64,000 bases of DNA, from the NCBI GenBank assembly GCA_017394765.1, contig JAFPXF010000026.1:62001-126000 (forward strand), in the 5' to 3' direction. The notes beneath the pieces were generated by a model that did no database searches, was not told the origin of the DNA, and saw nothing but the letters and a program-made list of their open reading frames with translations. Shown piece by piece: positions 9,195 to 18,083 of this stretch. A program made the position numbers and the translations under genes. The stretch comes from Bacteroidales bacterium. Lineage in GTDB: Bacteria; Bacteroidota; Bacteroidia; Bacteroidales; WCHB1-69. The first letter of the stretch is position 1. The number at the start of each line of letters is the position of its first letter.

Positions 9195-10073
9195 CTAAAA
9201 GGTAGAAATTTCGACTTCCGGATTGATTCTTTTTACAAGTCCTTGGAGGGTCGATCCCGGTCCGAATTCCACGAACCGTCCGGCACCGTCTGCGACCATC
9301 TGTTGCACGGATTGCATCCATTGCACGGGGTGGGTGAGCTGCACGATCAGGTTCTCCTGGATGCTTTTGGGATCAACGGAGGGGGTGGCGCTGACGTTTT
9401 GGTAAACGGGACAATGTGGTGCCGTGAAGTGGCACTCCCGGATGGCGGCGGCCAGCTCTTCTTGCGCGGATTGCATCAGCGGGGAGTGGAAGGCCCCTCC
9501 CACATGGAGTGGAAAGAGTCGTCGGGCACCCTTTTCGGCAAGTTTTTCCATGGCCTTTTCCAATCCGCTCTGCGTGCCGGAAATCACCAACTGCTTGGGA
9601 CTGTTGTAGTTGGCCGGGACTACCACATCATCGGTGATGGATGCGCACACCTGTTCGGTGATTCGGTCGTTGAAATTCAGTACGGCCACCATGCCGGAGG
9701 GTTGGAGTTCGCAGGCCCGTTGCATGGCTTGGGCGCGTCGTGACACTAATCGCAGACCCTCCTCGAAGGCGAGGGAGCCGGCGATGGTCAGCGCCGTCAG
9801 TTCTCCTAACGAGTGCCCGGCCACCATGTCGGGCTGCTCTTTCGCCAGACAGTGATGGGCCACGAAAGCGTGCAGGAAGACGGCGGGCTGAGTCACCCTG
9901 GTTTGTGCCAGCTCCTCGTCGCCGCCCGTGAACATGATTTCCGACAGAGGGAATCCCAAACAAGCATCCGCTTTCGCAAACAACTGTCTTGCAAGCGGAT
10001 ACTGGTCATATAACTCTTTTCCCATGCCAGGGTGCTGGGCCCCTTGGCCAGGGAATATGTGCGCTGTTTTCAC
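9195..10073 (-). CDS. fabD: Malonyl-CoA:ACP transacylase
   Basis: 292-residue cytoplasmic enzyme that transfers malonyl from CoA to acyl carrier protein, supplying fatty-acid chain extension. The N-terminal oxyanion-loop motif GQGAQ (residues 9-13) and the nucleophile motif GHSLGE with Ser88 are both present. The catalytic His lies in GAFHSPLM near residue 196. The length matches the single-domain bacterial enzyme. It starts 18 bases downstream of the metK stop on the same strand, so it may be read from the metK promoter. No other fatty-acid gene is adjacent. Confidence 0.95.
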   Translation of the reverse strand: MKTAHIFPGQGAQHPGMGKELYDQYPLARQLFAKADACLGFPLSEIMFTGGDEELAQTRVTQPAVFLHAFVAHHCLAKEQPDMVAGHSLGELTALTIAGSLAFEEGLRLVSRRAQAMQRACELQPSGMVAVLNFNDRITEQVCASITDDVVVPANYNSPKQLVISGTQSGLEKAMEKLAEKGARRLFPLHVGGAFHSPLMQSAQEELAAAIRECHFTAPHCPVYQNVSATPSVDPKSIQENLIVQLTHPVQWMQSVQQMVADGAGRFVEFGPGSTLQGLVKRINPEVEISTF

Positions 10074-10091
10074 GATGTTTTATACTATATA

Positions 10092-11327
10092 TTATATTAG
10101 GTTAAATTGCTTTTTGATTTCGTCCACATAGTCCAGTTTTTCCCACGGGAAGAATGTGACCGTGCGTTTGTCGATCGTTTTGGTGTAGGTGGTTCGGCCG
10201 AAATGGCCGTATGTGGCGGTGGGTTGGTAGATCGGATTCTTCAGCTGGAAGCGTTCGATGATGCCGTAGGGGGTCATGTCGAAGATGCTCTCAATCTTGC
10301 GGGCAATGGCGCCGTCCGACATTTTGACGGTGGCGGTGCCGTAGGTGTTGACGTAGAGTCCGACAGGTTTGGCTTTCCCGATGGCGTATGCCACTTGGAC
10401 GAGTGCCTGTCTGCAGAGTCCGGCGGCGACCATGTTCTTGGCGATGTGGCGCGTGGCGTAGGCGGCGGAACGGTCAACCTTGGAGGGGTCCTTTCCTGAG
10501 AAGGCACCGCCTCCGTGGGCACCGTGCCCGCCGTAGGTGTCAACGATGATCTTGCGGCCCGTCAGACCGGTGTCGCCGTTCGGCCCGCCGATGACAAACT
10601 TGCCCGTGGGGTTGACGAAAAGCTTGCTGTAGTTGAAATGGTCAAACAGGCGTTGCACCTTTTCGGGGCAATTCTTGATCACACGCGGGATAAGAATCTC
10701 TTGCACATCGCGTTTGATGACGGCCTGCATGGCCTTCTCTTTGTCGAAGTCGTCGTGTTGCGTGGAAAGCACGATGGTGTCGATGCTTTCAGGCTGGTGG
10801 TCGTCGGAGTAGCGGATGGTCACCTGCGATTTGGAGTCGGGGCGCAGGTAGGTCATCTCTTTGCCCTCTTTGCGGATGGCGGCGAGTTCTTGTACCAGCA
10901 TGTGTGCCAGCTCGACGGAGAGGGGCATGTAGTTGTCCATCTCATCGCAAGCGTAGCCGAACATCATGCCTTGGTCGCCGGCCCCCTGGTTCTCCTTGAC
11001 CTTGCGCACCACGCCTTGGTGGATGTCGTCTGATTGGCCGTGAATGGTGGAGATGACACCGCATGACTTGTAGTCGAATTGGTACTCGCTTTTGGTGTAG
11101 CCCACCTTTTTGATTACATCTCTTACGATTTCGTCCACGGGAACATAAGTCGTGGTGTTGACCTCTCCCGCGCAGACCACCAATCCGGTGGTTACCAAAG
11201 TTTCGCAAGCCACTTTGGATTCTGGATCTTTTGCAAGAAAAGCGTCCAGCAAAGCGTCTGAAATTTGATCACACAGTTTGTCCGGGTGTCCTTCAGATAC
11301 TGATTCAGAAGTGAATAGATAGCTCAT
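10092..11327 (-). CDS. metK: S-adenosylmethionine synthetase
   Basis: 411 residues. Condenses methionine and ATP to SAM, the cell's methyl donor. The start at 11327 ([17 protein letters not shown]) is chosen because this is the conserved N-terminus of the family; a longer frame upstream only translates the leader. Signatures seen: the HPDK substrate loop, [10 protein letters not shown], and the glycine-rich [16 protein letters not shown] segment near residue 270. The leader between promoter and start is about 120 bases and contains a SAM-II-type riboswitch, so the gene is probably repressed by its own product. fabD follows 18 bases downstream. Confidence 0.97.
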   Translation of the reverse strand: MSYLFTSESVSEGHPDKLCDQISDALLDAFLAKDPESKVACETLVTTGLVVCAGEVNTTTYVPVDEIVRDVIKKVGYTKSEYQFDYKSCGVISTIHGQSDDIHQGVVRKVKENQGAGDQGMMFGYACDEMDNYMPLSVELAHMLVQELAAIRKEGKEMTYLRPDSKSQVTIRYSDDHQPESIDTIVLSTQHDDFDKEKAMQAVIKRDVQEILIPRVIKNCPEKVQRLFDHFNYSKLFVNPTGKFVIGGPNGDTGLTGRKIIVDTYGGHGAHGGGAFSGKDPSKVDRSAAYATRHIAKNMVAAGLCRQALVQVAYAIGKAKPVGLYVNTYGTATVKMSDGAIARKIESIFDMTPYGIIERFQLKNPIYQPTATYGHFGRTTYTKTIDKRTVTFFPWEKLDYVDEIKKQFNLI

Positions 11328-11387
11328 GACTAACGTTTTTAAAGTGTTTATAATAAATAAATTGCGCGGAAAATCATGGGCAAAGCC

Positions 11388-11440
11388 GGAATGTTTTAGC
11401 ATTTTTTTGAGTGGTTGCAATCATTACAAATCTGTCCACG
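11388..11440 (-). promoter_or_regulatory. SAM-II riboswitch in the metK leader
   Basis: Read on the minus strand, a GTGG/CCAC stem (11436-11439 with 11411-11414) encloses a loop beginning GATTTG and ending ATTGCA. An A-rich strand and ATGCTAAAA follow. The loop segments AATG and GCA can pair with CATT and TGC on either side of CTAAAA, giving the H-type pseudoknot of the SAM-II class. The 17-base GATTT-to-TTGCA spacing is the same as in the well-studied metX SAM-II RNA as I remember it. It begins a few bases after the predicted transcription start and sits about 60 bases before the metK start codon, which makes ligand and target consistent. Confidence 0.8.
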
Positions 11441-11451
11441 ATTTCCGGCGG

Positions 11452-11459
11452 CAAAAGTA
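11452..11459 (-). promoter_or_regulatory. Promoter -7 box of metK
   Basis: TACTTTTG followed by CCGCC on the minus strand, matching TAnnTTTG. It lies 125 bases from the start codon, placing the riboswitch at the extreme 5' end of the transcript. Confidence 0.65.
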
Positions 11460-11575
11460 CAAAATATAATTGGTTTCCGGACCATAAGATTTTTCTTTTT
11501 TTCCCGTTATGTTTTCTTGTGGGGTTGAAACGGAAAGGTTTGCGATTGCAGATGTTTCCCGTTCACTTTTTTTAG

Positions 11576-11583
11576 TATCTTTG
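11576..11583 (+). promoter_or_regulatory. Promoter -7 box of the glutamine synthetase gene
   Basis: TATCTTTG followed by CCGCC, matching TAnnTTTG, 36 bases before the start at 11619. Confidence 0.65.
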
Positions 11584-11618
11584 CCGCCCAATTCTGACAT
11601 AATTTAAAAACCATAGAT

Positions 11619-13127
11619 ATGAAAGAAAACACGACAATGAGCATGAACCCCTTGGTCAACTATCTGAAAAAGTCCCCCAAGGAGTTTACAAAGGCCGACA
11701 TCATGAAATATGTCGAGGAAAATGACATTAAAATGATCAACTTCCACTATGTGGCAGGCGACGGTCGTATCAAAACCCTGGGCTTTGTTTTGCACAGCCG
11801 TGAGTACATGGACCAGATTCTCTCCAACGGCGAGCGTGTGGACGGCTCCAACATCTTCCCCGCATTCATCCATGCCGGCTCTTCCGACCTTTATGTGATC
11901 CCGCGTTTCTGTACGGCTTTCGTGCATCCTTTCGCGGAGATTCCCACGTTGTCATTCCTCTGTTCTTACTATAACAAGGACGGTCAACCGCTGGAAAACT
12001 CTCCGGAGTACATCCTGCGCAAGGCTGCCAAGTCGTTCACGGACGTGACGGGCATGTACTTCCAGGCCATGGGCGAGTTGGAGTACTACGTCATCGGTGA
12101 TGCCGAAGACCTATATTCCATTCCCGACCAGCGTGGATACCACGAGTCCTCCCCGTTCACGAAATTCGAGGCCTTCCGTGCCGAGTGCATGTACAACATC
12201 GCGAAGGCCGGCGGTCTCATCAAGTACGGCCACTCCGAAGTGGGCAACTTCACGCTCAACGGCAAGATTTATGAGCAGAACGAAATCGAGTTCCTCGTCA
12301 CTGACGTTTGTGAAGCCGCTGACCAACTCGTGTTGGCCAAGTGGATCATCCGCAACCTCGCCTACCAATATGGTCTCGATGTGACCTTCTCTCCGAAGAT
12401 CACCACGGGCAAGGCTGGCAGCGGTTTGCACATTCACACCCGCGTGGTGGATGAAAAGGGCAAAAACCAATACGTCTCGAAGGGCAAGCTCAACTCCATT
12501 GCCAAGACCGCCATTGCAGGCTATATGGCCTGTGCCGGTTCCCTGACCGCTTTCGGCAACACCAACCCGACCTCCTACTTCCGCTTGGTGCCGCACCAGG
12601 AGGCCCCGACTTCCATCTGCTGGGGTGACAGAAACCGCTCGGTGCTCGTGCGTGTGCCCCTCGGCTGGACGCACAAGAACGACATTGTGGCCGAACTCAA
12701 CCCGCTGGAGAAGCCCGTCAAGGCCGACCGCTCCCAAAAGCAGACCGTGGAGTTCCGCTGTCCGGACGGTTCCGCCGACATCTACTTGCTGCTTGCCGGC
12801 CTCGCCTGCGCCGCGCGCCACGGCTTCGAGATGGAGGGCGCCCTCAACTTCGCCGAGAAGACCTATGTCGATGTGGACATTCACCGTCCCGAAAACCAGA
12901 AACTTGTGGAAAGCCTGGCTCAGCTGCCGGCATCCTGCTGGGATTCCGCCGACGAACTGAGCAAGAACAGAGCCATCTTCGAGGCTCACGGTGTCTTCAA
13001 CCGCGAGATGATCGACGACATCGTCAAACAGCTCAAATCCTACAAGGATCAGAATATCCGTAAGGAGATCCTCAAGAACCCCGATGTCATGACCCAAATG
13101 GTCAGTGAATATTTCTATTGCGGATAA
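11619..13127 (+). CDS. glnA: Glutamine synthetase
   Basis: 502-residue cytoplasmic enzyme making glutamine from glutamate, ammonia and ATP, the entry point for nitrogen assimilation. The N-terminal beta-grasp domain (to about residue 115) is followed by the catalytic domain with GELEYYVIG (metal-binding Glu), the ATP/glutamate motif GSGLHIHTRV and NRSVLVRVP, the arginine-rich glutamate-binding segment. It is a GlnA-type (group I-like) chain, not the 700-residue GlnN/type III form also common in Bacteroidota. An internal Met six codons in (MSMN) is an alternative start. It is followed by a perfect palindrome, then a small membrane protein. Confidence 0.93.
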   Translation: MKENTTMSMNPLVNYLKKSPKEFTKADIMKYVEENDIKMINFHYVAGDGRIKTLGFVLHSREYMDQILSNGERVDGSNIFPAFIHAGSSDLYVIPRFCTAFVHPFAEIPTLSFLCSYYNKDGQPLENSPEYILRKAAKSFTDVTGMYFQAMGELEYYVIGDAEDLYSIPDQRGYHESSPFTKFEAFRAECMYNIAKAGGLIKYGHSEVGNFTLNGKIYEQNEIEFLVTDVCEAADQLVLAKWIIRNLAYQYGLDVTFSPKITTGKAGSGLHIHTRVVDEKGKNQYVSKGKLNSIAKTAIAGYMACAGSLTAFGNTNPTSYFRLVPHQEAPTSICWGDRNRSVLVRVPLGWTHKNDIVAELNPLEKPVKADRSQKQTVEFRCPDGSADIYLLLAGLACAARHGFEMEGALNFAEKTYVDVDIHRPENQKLVESLAQLPASCWDSADELSKNRAIFEAHGVFNREMIDDIVKQLKSYKDQNIRKEILKNPDVMTQMVSEYFYCG

Positions 13128-13135
13128 TACATATC

Positions 13136-13163
13136 GCAGAGGCGGGGCGTGCCCCGTCTCTGC
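13136..13163 (+). repeat. Palindromic repeat, GTAGAGACGC-like family (copy 1)
   Basis: 28 bases forming a continuous self-complementary hairpin with two G-T pairs, arm beginning GCAGAGGCGGGGC. It lies 8 bases after the glnA-type stop codon. Arm sequence and placement resemble three other copies at 15413, 58933 and 60987. It may serve as a transcript end, though no T-run follows. Confidence 0.65.
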
Positions 13164-13178
13164 ACAAAAACCCCAAAC

Positions 13179-13688
13179 ATGACCAGTACAGCCATTGTCA
13201 TCCTGATTGTCGCCGCCCTGTTGCTCGGCGCCGTCGTTGCCGTCTATAAGATGTGGTCCAACCATGTCTTGCAACTCAAATCCATGGAAAAAAACAAGGA
13301 CGCGATGGGCGTGGTGCTGCCGCTGAGGTTGCAGGCTTACGAGCGCATGGCGCTTTTTTTAGAGCGCATCGAACCTAACCAGTTGGTGATGCGCATCCAC
13401 AGCCAAGGGCTGACCGTGGGACAGGAGCAGAACCTCCTGCTCACCGCCATCCGCTCCGAGTTTGAGCACAACCTCTCCCAACAGATCTACATCTCCACTC
13501 CCGTATGGAACAAGGTGAGTGACGCGAAGGACGACATTATTGACATCATTAACGCCGTGGCAGGCACTTTCGACCCTTCCGCCGACTCGCTGATGTTTGC
13601 GGAGGCCCTGCTGACCGCCGCCGCCGAGAAGCCCGTCGTACAACAGGCCATGGCCCTGCTCAAGGCTGATGTGCAAAAACTTTATTGA
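13179..13688 (+). CDS. Small membrane-anchored protein of unknown function
   Basis: 169 residues. One N-terminal hydrophobic segment (about residues 5-24) is followed by a cytoplasmic helical domain with regular amphipathic stretches, for example LRLQAYERMALFLERI. The start at 13179 is preferred over a frame-extending codon inside the preceding palindrome. I recognise the general look of a conserved Bacteroidota protein found near glnA/pruA, but cannot assign a function. There are no catalytic motifs. It follows the glutamine synthetase gene by 51 bases and precedes pruA by 62, so it may be cotranscribed with glutamate-metabolism genes. Confidence 0.7.
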   Translation: MTSTAIVILIVAALLLGAVVAVYKMWSNHVLQLKSMEKNKDAMGVVLPLRLQAYERMALFLERIEPNQLVMRIHSQGLTVGQEQNLLLTAIRSEFEHNLSQQIYISTPVWNKVSDAKDDIIDIINAVAGTFDPSADSLMFAEALLTAAAEKPVVQQAMALLKADVQKLY

Positions 13689-13750
13689 TTTTACATAAAG
13701 AAAATCCGTTATTAAAAACCCATTTTATTAACCTTAAATAGTTATCGTAT

Positions 13751-15379
13751 ATGAACAACGCAAATTACGAGTTCAGAGAACCCAAAAACGAACCGGTCTA
13801 TTCATACGCCCCTGGCACTCCGGAGCGCAAGCTGCTCCAGGCCGAATTGGACAGACAGTACAACCAAGTCATCGAAATCCCCCTGATCATTGGCGGAAAA
13901 GAGGTGAGAACGGGCGACATGGGCAAGGTTGTTATGCCCACCGAGCATGCCCACGTGCTGGCCAACTATCACAAAGTAGGCAAAAAAGAGGTGCAAATGG
14001 CTATTGACGCGGCCATGGCCGCCAAGAAAGACTGGGAAGAGATGCCCTGGATTCAGAGAGCTTCCATCATGATGAAAGCTGCCGAACTGTTGGCCACCAA
14101 GTACAGATATATCTTGAACGCTGCCTGCATGTTGGGTCAGGGCAAAAGCCCTTACCAAGCCGAAATCGACTGCCCGTGCGAAGCCATCGACTTTTTGCGT
14201 TTCAACACCTATTTCGCATCGCAGCTGTACGGTCAACAGCCCATTTCCGACCATACGGTGCTCAACCGCAACGAGTACCGCGGCATGGAAGGCTTTGTGT
14301 ATGCCATCACGCCGTTCAACTTCACCTCCATTGCGTTGAACTTGAACGTGGCTCCTGCCTTGATGGGCAATGTGACCATCTGGAAACCGTCCACCACCGC
14401 CATCCTCTCCAACTACTACCTCATGAAACTGTTGCAAGAGGCCGGTCTTCCCGACGGTGTCATCAACTTCCTCCCGGGCAGCGGCTCCGTCATCAGCGAA
14501 GTCGCCTTCAAGTCCCCGCACTTGGCCGGTATCCACTTCACGGGCAGCACGTCCACATTCAAGAGCTTCTGGAAGCTGATCGGACAGAACATTGACATCT
14601 ATAACACCTATCCGAAGATTGTCGGCGAAACGGGTGGCAAGGACTTTATCTTTGCGCACAAAACCGCTCCCGCACGCGAATTGGCCGTGGCCATTCTCCG
14701 TGGTGCCTTCGAGTATCAGGGCCAAAAGTGCTCCGCCGCTTCCCGCGCATACGTGCCCAAGTCCCTCTGGGAACCCACGCTCAATCACATCAAGGAGATG
14801 ATGACAACCGTCAAGATGGGCGATGTCCGCGACTTCTCCAACTTCGTCAATGCCGTCATCGATGAGAAATCCTTCGACAATATCGCTGGATACATCGATC
14901 GCGCCAAGGCTTCCCCGGATGCCGAAATCGTGTTGGGCGGCCTGTATGACAAGACGGTGGGCTACTTCGTGGAGCCAACCATTATCGTGGCCAAGACTCC
15001 CGACTACGAGTCCATCCGCGAGGAGATCTTCGGACCGGTTATCACCGTTTATGTGTATGAGGATGACAAGTATGAGGAGATGCTGCATATCTGCGACGAG
15101 ACTTCTCCGTATGCGCTCACGGGTTCCATCATTGCCCGCGACCGCTACGCCATCATCCAAGCCGAAAACATCCTGCGCCATGCCGCTGGTAATTTCTACA
15201 TCAACGACAAGCCGACAGGTGCTGTGGTGGGTTGCCAACCTTTCGGCGGTGCACGCGCTTCCGGTACCAACGACAAGGCCGGCAGCATGCTCAACCTCGT
15301 GCGTTGGATCAGCGCCCGCTGCATCAAGGAGACATTCGTCCCTGCCACCGATTACGGCTATCCCTTCTTGGCAAAATAA
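13751..15379 (+). CDS. pruA: 1-pyrroline-5-carboxylate (glutamate-semialdehyde) dehydrogenase
   Basis: 542 residues of the aldehyde dehydrogenase superfamily. It oxidises glutamate-gamma-semialdehyde to glutamate with NAD, the last step of proline and arginine catabolism. The family-specific N-terminus, the NAD-binding TGSTSTFKSFW segment, the glutamate-base motif VGETGGKDFIFA and the nucleophile in YQGQKCSAASR (Cys327) are all present. The C-terminal substrate-anchor segment GGARASGTNDKAGS distinguishes this branch from generic aldehyde dehydrogenases. The proline dehydrogenase partner is not in the window. A palindrome followed by a T-run ends the transcript 34 bases after the stop. Confidence 0.95.
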   Translation: MNNANYEFREPKNEPVYSYAPGTPERKLLQAELDRQYNQVIEIPLIIGGKEVRTGDMGKVVMPTEHAHVLANYHKVGKKEVQMAIDAAMAAKKDWEEMPWIQRASIMMKAAELLATKYRYILNAACMLGQGKSPYQAEIDCPCEAIDFLRFNTYFASQLYGQQPISDHTVLNRNEYRGMEGFVYAITPFNFTSIALNLNVAPALMGNVTIWKPSTTAILSNYYLMKLLQEAGLPDGVINFLPGSGSVISEVAFKSPHLAGIHFTGSTSTFKSFWKLIGQNIDIYNTYPKIVGETGGKDFIFAHKTAPARELAVAILRGAFEYQGQKCSAASRAYVPKSLWEPTLNHIKEMMTTVKMGDVRDFSNFVNAVIDEKSFDNIAGYIDRAKASPDAEIVLGGLYDKTVGYFVEPTIIVAKTPDYESIREEIFGPVITVYVYEDDKYEEMLHICDETSPYALTGSIIARDRYAIIQAENILRHAAGNFYINDKPTGAVVGCQPFGGARASGTNDKAGSMLNLVRWISARCIKETFVPATDYGYPFLAK

Positions 15380-15412
15380 CGCCATCGTACACATTTTGCA
15401 GACACAAATATC

Positions 15413-15452
15413 ATGTAGAGGCTCACGACCGTGTGCCTCTACATTTTTTTTG
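15413..15452 (+). terminator. Palindromic repeat acting as terminator of pruA (family copy 2)
   Basis: A 15-base arm beginning ATGTAGAGGC pairs with its complement with a single T-T mismatch and a two-base loop (15413-15444), followed by eight T residues. It has the sequence style of the GTAGAGACGC palindrome family and the geometry of an intrinsic terminator. Confidence 0.7.
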
Positions 15453-15453
15453 C

Positions 15454-15461
15454 TATTTTTG
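15454..15461 (+). promoter_or_regulatory. Promoter -7 box of folP
   Basis: TATTTTTG followed by CAGC, matching TAnnTTTG, 28 bases before the folP start and immediately after the pruA terminator. Confidence 0.65.
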
Positions 15462-15489
15462 CAGCTTTCAAAGAAAGCCTTTAAATCCC

Positions 15490-16335
15490 ATGTCGCATCT
15501 AATCAATTTTTCACGGACTCTCCGCTCGTTGAGCGCTCCACTGATCATGGGCATACTGAACGTCACCGACGACTCTTTCTATGACGGGGGCCGTTACCGG
15601 TCTGAAGCTGCCATGATAGAGCGTGCGGGGGAAATGCTCCGTGACGGTGCCGACATTATCGACATCGGTGCCATGTCCACACGCCCCGGGGCGCAGGAAC
15701 TGCCAGCCGGCGAGGAGGAGAACCGCATTCGGCAAGCGGTGGCGACCGTGAAGGCCTCGTTTCCGGAGGCCGTTGTTTCCATCGACACTTGGCGTGCCTC
15801 CGTGGCGCGCGCGGCCGTGCGGGAAGGTGCCGGCATGATCAACGACATCTCCGGCGGCACTTTCGACCCCGACATGATTCCCGCCATCGGCGAGATGCAG
15901 GTGCCCTATGTGCTCATGCACACTCCCGCCAAACCCGACAAGATGCAGCAATGCACGCAGTACGATGACATTCTCGCCGACATGCTGCGTTTCTTCGGGG
16001 AACAAATCGCCAAGTTGCATGCAGCCCATGTCCACGACATCGTCATCGATCCGGGCTTCGGATTCGGCAAGACACTGGAACAGAACTACTTTCTGATGCG
16101 CAATTTGGAGGCGTTCAAGGTTTTTGACTTGCCAATATTGGTTGGAATCTCAAGAAAATCAATGATTTACAAGTTTTTAAACACCACCCCCGAACATGCC
16201 TTGAATGGCACCACGGTGCTTAATACCCTTGCCCTCGAACACGGCGCTTCCGTCTTGCGGGTGCACGATGTGAAAGAGGCGGTGGAGGTCAGGAAGTTGG
16301 TAGTTGGTGGTTGGCAGTTGGATAAAGATATTTAG
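15490..16335 (+). CDS. folP: Dihydropteroate synthase
   Basis: 281 residues. Joins p-aminobenzoate to the pterin pyrophosphate in folate synthesis; it is the target of sulfonamides. The start at 15490 (MSHLINF) is chosen from the promoter position and family length. TIM-barrel motifs seen: IMGILNVTDDSFYDGG (loop 1), DIGAMSTRPGA (loop 2), DIVIDPGFGFGKT and ILVGISRKSM. The last ten residues (LVVGGWQLDKDI end) are encoded by a GTTGG-type simple repeat and are probably not part of the ancestral protein. folE and 5-formyl-THF cyclo-ligase elsewhere in the window belong to the same metabolism. The DUF456 gene follows 9 bases downstream. Confidence 0.95.
   Translation: MSHLINFSRTLRSLSAPLIMGILNVTDDSFYDGGRYRSEAAMIERAGEMLRDGADIIDIGAMSTRPGAQELPAGEEENRIRQAVATVKASFPEAVVSIDTWRASVARAAVREGAGMINDISGGTFDPDMIPAIGEMQVPYVLMHTPAKPDKMQQCTQYDDILADMLRFFGEQIAKLHAAHVHDIVIDPGFGFGKTLEQNYFLMRNLEAFKVFDLPILVGISRKSMIYKFLNTTPEHALNGTTVLNTLALEHGASVLRVHDVKEAVEVRKLVVGGWQLDKDI
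16295..16321 (+). repeat. GTTGG simple repeat at the folP 3' end
   Basis: Four tandem, slightly varied units of AGTTGGT type run across the last coding codons of folP, up to 14 bases before its stop. Such GTTGG tracts are usually intergenic; here the frame stays open through it. Confidence 0.6.
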
Positions 16336-16344
16336 AAATAAATT

Positions 16345-16854
16345 GTGGATATAATTCTCGTCATTTTCGCCATTCTTTGTGCCATCATCGGGATTGTGGG
16401 TGCAATTGTGCCTGGCCTGCCGGGGCCTCCTTTTGCGTGGCTTGCCGTTCTGCTGCAGAGCTTTACCAAGTTCGACGAAGATTTCACCCCGGCCTTTTTG
16501 ATCATCACAGCCGTATTGGCGGTTGTTATTACCGTGTTGGACTATGTGGTGCCAGCATGGGGTACCAAACGCTTTGGCGGCACGTCTGCCGGCACCAAGG
16601 GGAGCACCATCGGACTGCTCGTCTCCGTGTTCCTGCTGCCGTTTTTGGGCATCACCATCGGGCCTTTCGGCATTGTGGGCATCTTGTTGGGGCCTTTTGC
16701 GGGTGCTTATATTGGCGAAAAGATCAACAGTGTGGATGACAAGCTTGCCCTGCGCTCCGCTTTTGGAAGCTTCATGGGCTTCATGGCGGGCACCTTCATC
16801 AAATTGGTGTTCGGTATCGTGATGACCGTCTTCTTGGTGAAAAACCTCCTGTAG
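16345..16854 (+). CDS. DUF456 domain membrane protein
   Basis: 169 residues, almost entirely hydrophobic, with four to five predicted membrane helices (about residues 1-20, 28-50, 58-75, 92-125, 140-168). Glycine-rich turns such as VGAIVPGLPGPP and GPFGIVGILLGPFAGAYIGE are the hallmark of DUF456 inner-membrane proteins. Function is unknown for the family. The start codon is GTG at 16345, 9 bases after folP, consistent with coupling to folP translation. It converges on the endonuclease gene with only 10 bases between stops. Confidence 0.88.
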   Translation: MDIILVIFAILCAIIGIVGAIVPGLPGPPFAWLAVLLQSFTKFDEDFTPAFLIITAVLAVVITVLDYVVPAWGTKRFGGTSAGTKGSTIGLLVSVFLLPFLGITIGPFGIVGILLGPFAGAYIGEKINSVDDKLALRSAFGSFMGFMAGTFIKLVFGIVMTVFLVKNLL

Positions 16855-16864
16855 GTCCAGGGTG

Positions 16865-17947
16865 TTAATCCACCAACATCTTCATGGAAAACAGCATCTG
16901 ATTATTGGAAACCCGAAGCATATAGATGCCGGCGGGCAGGGTGTTGACGGGTAATGTGTAGCGTTCTGCAGGTGTGAAAGTATTCTGCCACATCATCCGC
17001 CCCGTGATGTCTATCACCTGTATCAGCACATCGGTTTCCGTAAGCGTGGGCGGCACCAGCGTGACATGGTCGGTGGCGGGCACGGGGTAGAGCAGCCATC
17101 GCGACGGGTTAGCCCACTCCTCCAGACTGTTGGGATGGAACAGGTTGATGGAATCCGCCCCGTAAATCTTGCCCGCAAGCTCTGGAAAGTCGATGAAGGG
17201 GTTGCGGTTCCCTTGCAGGGCATAGACGGCATTGTTGCGGTCGATCTCCTTTTGGCTGACAGGGTCTTGTTCGTGCCAGCGCAACATCATCTGCAGTGCC
17301 CATGGCTGCAGGGATCCCTTGGTGAACATGGATTGCTCGTAGTCCAGTTTTTTGTCCATGTAGCACACCGTCATATAGAGATAGGTGCGGGCCAGATCGC
17401 CTTTGTAGGCATCGATGGGCTCGAACACTGTGCCGCTGTATCCGGACGTGGAGCAAGGTCCGACCTTGGAGCCGTTGGTGCTGGTCCAGGTGGGGTTGGA
17501 AACTTCCCCCAGCGGCAGGTTCCCGCGCTTGTTGTTCACCCAACCGTCGGTGGGGTAGAGGTGAAAGAGGTCTGTGTACATGGGCGTTTGGTCGTTGAAC
17601 CAGCTCTTGGGCACCGAATGCTCGCGGTTATAGCAGTCGCCCTCACCGGAGTAGTTGCCGCACTGGTCGCTGCCGAAAGTATAATAGTAGGCGGTGTTTC
17701 CGGTGGGGTTGTCCGAATAGATGTCCCACACCTTGCCATTGTCGGGCCGGGCGTCCGTGGAATAGAACGCGTCCCACAAAGCGCTGTAGCTCAGTGAGGA
17801 GTGGCTTTTGATGATGTTATACAGAGAATAGCGAAGGGCTTGGCCGCCCTGATTGTCGGCAGTGCTGTAGTAGCCGGACGGCACCTGGGCCCGAACAAAG
17901 CAGCTTGCCAACAGACAGAAAAGGAAAATGCGATATTTCATAGCCAT
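16865..17947 (-). CDS. Secreted endonuclease I with T9SS sorting domain
   Basis: 360 residues (start MAMKYRIF; MKYRIF two codons later is equally possible). An N-terminal signal peptide ends near VRAQ. The catalytic part is the endonuclease I (EndA/NucM) His-Me finger fold: CYNREHSVPKSWF holds the catalytic His, and KRGNLPLGEV the metal-binding Asn. The C-terminal 75 residues form a T9SS type A sorting domain (YPVPATDHVTL, then IDITGRMMWQ, then LPAGIYMLRVS). It therefore probably crosses the outer membrane through the type IX system and digests extracellular DNA. A minus-strand promoter box lies 17 bases upstream. Confidence 0.92.
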   Translation of the reverse strand: MAMKYRIFLFCLLASCFVRAQVPSGYYSTADNQGGQALRYSLYNIIKSHSSLSYSALWDAFYSTDARPDNGKVWDIYSDNPTGNTAYYYTFGSDQCGNYSGEGDCYNREHSVPKSWFNDQTPMYTDLFHLYPTDGWVNNKRGNLPLGEVSNPTWTSTNGSKVGPCSTSGYSGTVFEPIDAYKGDLARTYLYMTVCYMDKKLDYEQSMFTKGSLQPWALQMMLRWHEQDPVSQKEIDRNNAVYALQGNRNPFIDFPELAGKIYGADSINLFHPNSLEEWANPSRWLLYPVPATDHVTLVPPTLTETDVLIQVIDITGRMMWQNTFTPAERYTLPVNTLPAGIYMLRVSNNQMLFSMKMLVD

Positions 17948-17963
17948 GACTTGCAAGGAGCGG

Positions 17964-17971
17964 CAAAAATA
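17964..17971 (-). promoter_or_regulatory. Promoter -7 box of the endonuclease gene
   Basis: TATTTTTG followed by CCGC on the minus strand, 17 bases from the start codon; it would give an almost leaderless message. Confidence 0.55.
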
Positions 17972-18024
17972 CAAAAATCATTTTGCCTGATGGAGAAACC
18001 TCTCTAAAATCCAATTTTTTTGTG

Positions 18025-18032
18025 TATGTTTG
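18025..18032 (+). promoter_or_regulatory. Promoter -7 box of pepT
   Basis: TATGTTTG followed by CGCC, matching TAnnTTTG, 52 bases before pepT. Confidence 0.65.
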
Positions 18033-18083
18033 CGCCCCTCAAAAAGAGTGTTTCTTTGGATTATTCATTAAAAACATCATATC

